Below are positions 58,388 through 64,000 of a DNA stretch of 64,000 bases, in pieces. The stretch's first letter is position 1; each line of letters opens with the position of its first letter. Location: the NCBI RefSeq assembly GCF_000238375.3, contig NZ_AHBZ03000014.1:806001-870000 (forward strand). The letters run 5' to 3'. A program made the translations under genes and the position numbers. Under the pieces are notes generated by a model, which saw only the letters and a program-made list of their open reading frames with translations, did not search any database and had not been told where the DNA came from. Origin of the DNA: Pseudoalteromonas citrea. Lineage in GTDB: Bacteria > Pseudomonadota > Gammaproteobacteria > Enterobacterales > Alteromonadaceae.

Positions 58388-61179
58388 TAGACTTTCACCT
58401 CATCTTTATGTGCACTTGCAGTCAACTTACCTAAACTTGCAAGGATCATTAACGTGGCACCAACTACGGTAATATAAACCCCTAAGTCAAACACCAATGC
58501 ACTCGCAAGCTCAATTTCACCAATCAGTGGAATATCAAAATATTCAAACCACGTGGTCATAAATGGACGACCAAAGGCCCAGCTTCCTACCCCCGTGAAT
58601 AGTGCGATGGCGATACCTGAGGCAATAATTTTGCGGTAGTTAATCGTCAAGCGCTCTGCTATCCAATTCGACCCATGGGCAATGTACTGCAATATAAATG
58701 CAATCGCGGTTACTAAACCGGCAATAAACCCACCGCCAGGTAAGTTATGGCCTCGCAGGAAAATATAAAATGACACTAACAACGCCAAAGGTAATAGCGA
58801 TTGTGAAATACTGGCAAGCAATAATGGATAACGCTCTTTCGCCCAAGGGCGGCCTTCACTGTCACTGCCTGGCATAAATAGTGGCAAGTTAACTAGCAGC
58901 TTATAAATCCCCAATGCAGCAATACCCAGCACACAAATTTCACCTAAGGTATCAAAACCACGGAAGTCGACCAAGATAACATTCACGACATTAGTCCCGC
59001 CGCCGCCCGTTTTGGCATTCGCTAGGAAGAAATCTGAGATAGACTCAAGTGGTCGTGTGATCAGCGCATAACAAATACTGCCCACTACCACACCGATGGC
59101 AGAGGCAATACCGAGGTCACGTAATACGCGTATTGAGCTTGATTCTTTTGGCGAACGCTGTGGTAAAAAGAACAATGCCAACATTAAGAGTATAATGGTG
59201 ACTACTTCTACCGTAAGCTGTGTCAATGCGAGATCCGGCGCTGAGAAGCGTGTAAATGCCACCGAGACCATCAAGCCAACGACTGAAATCATGAGCAGCG
59301 ACACCATACGTGAGCGATGCCATATTACCGTACCGATTGCACCAATCATCAATAGTGCGGCACCAATGCCATTATGAATATCAACTGGCGTAGGTTGTTT
59401 ACCTCCGACCAACTGACTCATTTCAAACAACGGCCAACCAGCACTAATAAGCACCACGACCAACATCAACATTAAATAACGCTGTAACGAGCCATTTTCG
59501 ATGGCACTGATCTTACGCTGACACCACTTAATCATCACATATACGCTACCATCAAATGCTTTTTTAGCATTAAGCGGCGGGAGTGACGCTTGAAATTGGA
59601 ACAAATATTTACGCTGAGTATAAATTAGCAAACCACCACATACTGCAATCGCACTCATCAGCAGCGGTAAATTAAACCCATGCCAAATGGCAATTTTAAA
59701 CTCAGGGACATATCCGCCAAGTACCGCTGTCGATGCAGCTTGTAAAATTCCATCTACAACAAAATGCGGGAACATACCCACAACCAAACATAAGGCCACA
59801 AGTACTTCAATAGGAATACGCATATAACGCGGCGGCTCGCTGGGCTCTTTCGGTAACCCTACCGGCTCACCATTGAAGAATACATCGTGAATAAATCGTG
59901 CAGAGTAAGCAACTGAGAATGCTGCAGCAACGGTCGCCAATACTGGCACTAACCAAGACATAGACCCTAATAACTGCTGATGGAGTGTTTCAGCAAAGAA
60001 CATTTCTTTAGATAAGAAACCATTCAAGAGCGGTACACCTGCCATCGCGGCTGCCGCAACCATCGCAAGGGTGGCTGTGTAGGGCATAAATCGCCACATA
60101 CCATTGAGCTTGCGCATATCTCGCGTGCCCGTTTCATGGTCGATAATACCGGTCGCCATAAACAACGACGCTTTAAAGGTTGCATGGTTAATAATATGGA
60201 AAATAGCCGCCACAGTTGCAAGCTCTGTATCTAAACCAAAGAGCAAGGTAATTAACCCTAGGTGGCTAATTGTTGAATAAGCTAGCAGCCCTTTTAAGTC
60301 ATGTTTAAACAGTGCTACGTATGCTGCAAACAGCAATGTCGCAAGACCTGTTAAGCCAACTAAAATAAACCATAATTCAGTGCCTGCCAGTGCTGGGTAA
60401 AACCTTGCTAGCAGAAAAATACCCGCTTTTACCATTGTGGCTGAGTGTAAGTAAGCACTTACAGGTGTTGGTGCTGCCATCGCGTGTGGCAACCAAAAAT
60501 GAAATGGGAACTGTGCTGACTTAGTAAAAGCACCTAATAGGACCAAAATAAGCGTGATTTCATACAGCGCGTGTGCTTGAATAATCTCTCGGCTTGCCAA
60601 TATCGTATCTAAATCATAGCTGCCAACAATATCACCTAATAGCAATAAACCTGCTAGTAATGCTAAACCACCACCACCTGTGATGGTCAAGGCCATACGT
60701 GCGCCTTTACGGGCTTCTGATTTATGCCACCAATAGCTGATCAATAAAAATGAGCTAATACTGGTTAATTCCCAGAATAGCCATAGCTGCAAGACATTAT
60801 TTGACATCACAATACCGAGCATTGCGGTCATAAATAGCATCAAATAAGCAAACAACTTAGGCATTGAATCTTTAGAGCTTAAATAATAACGGGTGTAGAA
60901 AATCACTAAGATCCCGATACCCAAAATCATAAAGACGAATAAAAGCGCCAACCCATCTAACCTAAATGATAAATTCAGGCCTAAGAGGGGCACCCATTCA
61001 GCACTATAACGGATCACCTCCCCGGCAAAGACCGCTGGGGCTAAATTCACTGTCATCGCAAGTGCAATAACTGGCATTAACAAGGTCAACCCAGTCGATT
61101 GATTACGTGTTAATTTACCCGTTAATGAAGAAATAATACTGCCGAATAAGGATAGCAAGGGTATCCAAAGCAAAGTCAT
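58387..61179 (-). CDS. mrpA: Mrp-type Na+/H+ antiporter subunit A fused to subunit B
   Basis: 930 aa. The NuoL-like part (about 1-640) has [20 protein letters not shown] and [21 protein letters not shown] middle MrpA-type DUF region follows ([20 protein letters not shown], about 645-665). The C-terminal MrpB-like part (about 790-930) has [20 protein letters not shown]. As no separate mrpB gene exists, the two subunits are fused, the group 2 arrangement. It is the first gene of the operon. The 264-bp upstream region (61180-61443) should hold the promoter, and no gene is visible in it. Confidence 0.95.
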   Translation of the reverse strand: MTLLWIPLLSLFGSIISSLTGKLTRNQSTGLTLLMPVIALAMTVNLAPAVFAGEVIRYSAEWVPLLGLNLSFRLDGLALLFVFMILGIGILVIFYTRYYLSSKDSMPKLFAYLMLFMTAMLGIVMSNNVLQLWLFWELTSISSFLLISYWWHKSEARKGARMALTITGGGGLALLAGLLLLGDIVGSYDLDTILASREIIQAHALYEITLILVLLGAFTKSAQFPFHFWLPHAMAAPTPVSAYLHSATMVKAGIFLLARFYPALAGTELWFILVGLTGLATLLFAAYVALFKHDLKGLLAYSTISHLGLITLLFGLDTELATVAAIFHIINHATFKASLFMATGIIDHETGTRDMRKLNGMWRFMPYTATLAMVAAAAMAGVPLLNGFLSKEMFFAETLHQQLLGSMSWLVPVLATVAAAFSVAYSARFIHDVFFNGEPVGLPKEPSEPPRYMRIPIEVLVALCLVVGMFPHFVVDGILQAASTAVLGGYVPEFKIAIWHGFNLPLLMSAIAVCGGLLIYTQRKYLFQFQASLPPLNAKKAFDGSVYVMIKWCQRKISAIENGSLQRYLMLMLVVVLISAGWPLFEMSQLVGGKQPTPVDIHNGIGAALLMIGAIGTVIWHRSRMVSLLMISVVGLMVSVAFTRFSAPDLALTQLTVEVVTIILLMLALFFLPQRSPKESSSIRVLRDLGIASAIGVVVGSICYALITRPLESISDFFLANAKTGGGGTNVVNVILVDFRGFDTLGEICVLGIAALGIYKLLVNLPLFMPGSDSEGRPWAKERYPLLLASISQSLLPLALLVSFYIFLRGHNLPGGGFIAGLVTAIAFILQYIAHGSNWIAERLTINYRKIIASGIAIALFTGVGSWAFGRPFMTTWFEYFDIPLIGEIELASALVFDLGVYITVVGATLMILASLGKLTASAHKDEVKV

Positions 61180-61443
61180 AGAGTAAACCTTTTATTATTG
61201 CGTCGTCCAAGTACGACCATACACCATATTTAGTGCGCTGCTTCGTGTGGTGCGTGAAAGAAAACAACCGCCACTTTCACCACACAAAACTAACCATAGT
61301 TATACTGTATTAGTGTTTGAGTTGTCTATAGTTTCAGGTTCTAGCTGGTTCTATTTTAGACAAGATTAACAAACAATTCAGATATATTTCATATCTTATG
61401 AGAAATGTGTGCTAACTAGAATTACTCGGCCAAATCGTGGGTC

Positions 61444-62577
61444 TTACTTTTTCGCCCAACGCTTTGCGTGCTGTGCGTTAATGGCCTGTTGCCATAACCG
61501 CCGATACTGTTCTGTAAGTGGCCTCGTTTGATACTCCATAATGCTCCAACCCTCGCTAGGTTTGTAAGCTTGTAAAGCACCATAGTTGCACGTATTACTT
61601 TTCACCCACCCCTTGGGTGCATCGTTTAGCTCACCTACATACAAGTTAGGTGCATGACGCCCTGCACGCTGGCATAACCATTTGGCTTTTTGTTCGGGTA
61701 CCGAGTATTCATCTTCAAAGCCACTAAAATGCATCAGTTCATGCATGAATACCGCATATTCGCTTTGTGTATTTAACGTCATCATATCACCGCGCACATT
61801 TGCGTTACCTTGACGCGTCATCATCACCGCTTTATCGCCTTGAGCTAGTAATTCTGGATAGGCTCGCTTAAGTGCTGCCACATCGCAGTAGGCAAACTGC
61901 GAATTATCCGGCGTGCACTGCATAGTATCACCAATGTATATCGGTTCACTAAAACAATAGCTCCAAACACTTGGCTCTGGGGCACTTGCATATCGAATTA
62001 TAAACTCTTTTAATTTGCTAACAGCCGCTAAATGGTCCGTCAAAACGACCACTCGATTAATACACTCTCTCGCAAAGGTCACACTATCTAGCGGAGATAA
62101 CATATTATGCGCGGCTAAACGTTCGCTATTAAATGCACTCGGCAGCACACCTCGATGCAAAGCTAGCCAGTCTAAATAATGCATCGGCAAAGGTCGCTTT
62201 AACGCAATCTGCGAAATTGCGTCAATATCTTGGGCTACTTTTAACAGTGCAACTAAGCGCGTCACCTGAGACTGTGACGCATGGTTTAAATAACGCTGCC
62301 AATAAACCCTACTTCGTGCATATAAACCTTGCCCAGCAAGCCGAACTGCCCATTCAAAAGCAATCTCGGGCTGCTCTAGTTTTGATAAAGAGCGAATGGT
62401 TGCATCTGGCAGTGCATGTAACACAACACGTGATTGTGCTTGATAAAATGAATGTGGATGCAGCGCTAAGAAAGCGGCTTGACTGTGTGAACTTAAAAGA
62501 AGGGGGTGATGGCCACTTTGGGCCATCAAAAACAAACAGCTTATAACGATTAAACTGTACTTAGCCTGCGTTTTCAC
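61444..62577 (-). CDS. Exported zinc metallopeptidase-like protein
   Basis: 377 aa with a signal peptide (KYSLIVISCLFLMAQSG). The C-terminal half contains the zincin motif in VFMHELMHFSGFEDEYSVP (HExxHxxGxxDE), giving two His ligands, the catalytic Glu and likely the third ligand. The N-terminal half is helical (TPR-like repeats by look, about 60-190). Cys residues near 228-240 may form disulfides. The start lies 17 bp inside nlpI's 3' end, so it is probably cotranslated with NlpI. The substrate is unknown. A cell-envelope protease or peptidoglycan-related enzyme is a guess from the neighbour. Confidence 0.85.
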   Translation of the reverse strand: MKTQAKYSLIVISCLFLMAQSGHHPLLLSSHSQAAFLALHPHSFYQAQSRVVLHALPDATIRSLSKLEQPEIAFEWAVRLAGQGLYARSRVYWQRYLNHASQSQVTRLVALLKVAQDIDAISQIALKRPLPMHYLDWLALHRGVLPSAFNSERLAAHNMLSPLDSVTFARECINRVVVLTDHLAAVSKLKEFIIRYASAPEPSVWSYCFSEPIYIGDTMQCTPDNSQFAYCDVAALKRAYPELLAQGDKAVMMTRQGNANVRGDMMTLNTQSEYAVFMHELMHFSGFEDEYSVPEQKAKWLCQRAGRHAPNLYVGELNDAPKGWVKSNTCNYGALQAYKPSEGWSIMEYQTRPLTEQYRRLWQQAINAQHAKRWAKK

Positions 62578-63439
62578 GGGCTAACAAATCTAACTCTAAA
62601 CGTGCATATTTATGTTCTACAAACTCAAACACGTTAGTTGCTAAGGTTAATTTGAAAAAATCAACGGCTACATCAGCCTTACCTTCACTTTGGTACAATT
62701 TTGCAAGATAAAAATACGCTTCACACAAGCGCTCTGAATACTCTTTTTGATCCTTTACGCCAGTAGAAAGCTGCTTTAGAAATTGCCCTTCAGACAACTC
62801 CCCCAAATATAGCGCAACTAACTGTGAAGACCATTCTTCACTATTTATTGCTTGCTGGTTAGCTTTGAGGGTCGCTTTTGCAGCAATAGGATCTAATTTA
62901 GATTGCGCTAAATATAACCACATTGCGCGATATGCATCTTGCGGAGAGCGTTCTAAAAATGATGTTAAATCATCAGTTGCTAGTTCAGAGCGATCGCCAT
63001 AATACAACGCAATACCGCGATTTAAATACGCATATTCATGCTGTTCGTCAATCTCTAGCACAGTGTCAAACATTTCATAGGCTTTGCCAAATTCTTGCAG
63101 CAATGTATGGTGAATACCTAAAAAATTGTAAACCTCAGCCAAATCTGGCTTCATTTTAATCGCGCGATTAAAGTCAATTCTCGCCAAAGTGCTTAAGCCT
63201 AAGCTGTCGTAAAGCATACCGCGGTTATAATAAAGCTGCGCACGTTGCTCTTTGGGTAAATCAACACCCAGTAATAATTCAGAATAGCGCGCAATGGCAA
63301 TCTCATTACGAAAATTAGCTTGTAAAGGAACACTCAAAGGTACATTTACAACACGTTGTTCAACTGGTTGCTCGGTAGATTGACAACCCATTAATCCAAC
63401 GAGTACCAGGGGTAAAACGATGATGGATTTTAAATTCAT
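62561..63439 (-). CDS. nlpI: TPR lipoprotein NlpI
   Basis: 292 aa. Lipobox LMGC (Cys19) after a signal peptide. TPR repeats cover about 60-290 (LYYNRGMLYDSLG, AEVYNFLGIHHTL, EYAYLNRGIALYYG). NlpI is an outer-membrane adaptor that presents peptidoglycan endopeptidases such as MepS to the protease Prc. Adjacency to pnp is the classic gammaproteobacterial arrangement. The gene overlaps the downstream zincin by 17 bp. Confidence 0.94.
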   Translation of the reverse strand: MNLKSIIVLPLVLVGLMGCQSTEQPVEQRVVNVPLSVPLQANFRNEIAIARYSELLLGVDLPKEQRAQLYYNRGMLYDSLGLSTLARIDFNRAIKMKPDLAEVYNFLGIHHTLLQEFGKAYEMFDTVLEIDEQHEYAYLNRGIALYYGDRSELATDDLTSFLERSPQDAYRAMWLYLAQSKLDPIAAKATLKANQQAINSEEWSSQLVALYLGELSEGQFLKQLSTGVKDQKEYSERLCEAYFYLAKLYQSEGKADVAVDFFKLTLATNVFEFVEHKYARLELDLLARENAG

Positions 63440-63494
63440 ATCCTTCCTTTGGTCAGCCTAACTCTAAATTCAATGAACTTGCATTAAAGCATAA

Positions 63495-63520
63495 AAAAGG
63501 GGGCCAATCAGCCCCCTTTT
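63495..63520 (-). terminator. Terminator of pnp
   Basis: AAAAGGGGGC-N6-GCCCCCTTTT, a 10-bp stem ending in T on the minus strand, 28 bp after the pnp stop. Confidence 0.85.
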
Positions 63521-63548
63521 ACATAGTAAATAACTTATTTACACAAAA

Positions 63549-64000
63549 TTACTCAGCAGGCGCTTCTGGCGCTGGCGTAGCTGATTGCTCTAACGCTTCT
63601 TTAATGCTCAGACGTACGCGACCTTGGCGGTCTACTTCTAGTACTTTAACTTTCACTTCCTGACCAACAGTTAGGTGGTCGCCTACGCTGTTAACACGCT
63701 CAGGGCTGATCTGTGAAATATGAACTAGGCCATCTTTACCTGGTAATACGTTTACAAACGCACCGAAGTCAACGATACGTACAACTTTACCATTGTAGAT
63801 AGTGCCAACTTCTAGTTCAGCAGTAAGCGCTTCAATACGAGAGATAGCATCTTTCGCACTTAGGCCGTCTGTTGCTGCAATTTTGATCGTACCATCGTCT
63901 TCAATTTCAATCGTTGTGCCCGTTTCTTCAGTTAACTGACGAATTGTAGCGCCACCTTTACCAATTACTTCAGCAATCTTCTTCGGTGGGATATTCATTG
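63549..64000 (-). CDS. pnp: Polynucleotide phosphorylase, C-terminal part (start outside window)
   Basis: The window ends inside the gene; the visible 149 residues are its C-terminus. They contain the KH domain ([20 protein letters not shown], about visible residues 8-27) and the S1 domain ([20 protein letters not shown], about 84-103, with GLVHISQIS). The tail is Ala/Pro/Glu-rich. PNPase degrades RNA phosphorolytically in the degradosome. The adjacent nlpI supports the call. Confidence 0.96.
   Translation of the reverse strand, partial: MNIPPKKIAEVIGKGGATIRQLTEETGTTIEIEDDGTIKIAATDGLSAKDAISRIEALTAELEVGTIYNGKVVRIVDFGAFVNVLPGKDGLVHISQISPERVNSVGDHLTVGQEVKVKVLEVDRQGRVRLSIKEALEQSATPAPEAPAE

Overview
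The window comes from a marine gammaproteobacterium of the order Alteromonadales, most likely Pseudoalteromonas or a close relative. I base this on the 16S/23S/5S operon, the TonB-receptor-rich gene content, the kdkA/hldE/gmhA/waaA lipopolysaccharide block and the ubiCA/glpEG/tdh-kbl housekeeping order. No taxonomic search was possible, so the genus is an inference.

Layout. 1-2685 is the 3' part of a TonB-dependent receptor. 2983-13653 is core housekeeping: uppP-folK-folB, plsY, tsaD, three small DUF genes, an HD-GYP response regulator, a LysR regulator, ubiC-ubiA, a FliL-like gene and glpE-glpG. The GlpG rhomboid carries Gly where the catalytic Ser should be. 13724-15990 is tdh-kbl (threonine catabolism). 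16148-24127 is a lipopolysaccharide/heptose/Kdo block: gmhB, a family 9 glycosyltransferase, kdkA, hldE, gmhA, a Wzi-like porin, waaA and a DUF1415 gene.

24210-41839 is accessory. A TonB receptor is divergent from a luxI-luxR pair. These are followed by a single-module, highly reducing, probably iterative type I polyketide synthase (KS-AT-DH-ER-KR-ACP, 2127 aa), a hotdog thioesterase, a type II thioesterase, a GH3-family acyl-adenylating amido synthetase, an exported alpha/beta hydrolase and an enolase-superfamily epimerase/racemase. They read as one AHL-controlled pathway: the PKS builds a reduced acyl chain, thioesterases edit or release it, GH3 joins it to an amine or amino acid, and the epimerase may act on the N-acyl amino acid. 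lux-box-like palindromes (ACCTGT-N8-ACAGGT type) lie before luxI, before the PKS and, beyond the cluster terminator, before an orphan gene (40925-41839) that looks like a cytidine-deaminase fold without its zinc ligands. An atypical OmpR-type regulator sits beside that gene.

41880-42705 is an array of alternating short inverted repeats at the 3' flank of a complete rRNA operon (minus strand, 42818-47766) that has no spacer tRNA and a clear stringent-type promoter at 48205-48233. 48451-51280 holds cnoX and topB, the latter preceded by a LexA-like palindrome. 51557-52732 is a small three-gene operon: an XRE regulator, a 70-aa peptide with a double-glycine leader motif and a six-helix membrane protein. 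This may be a small undescribed peptide system.

The rest is an MCP chemoreceptor (53069-55186), a six-gene Mrp-type Na+/H+ antiporter operon (55385-61179, MrpA and MrpB fused), an exported zincin overlapping nlpI, and the 3' end of pnp at the window edge.
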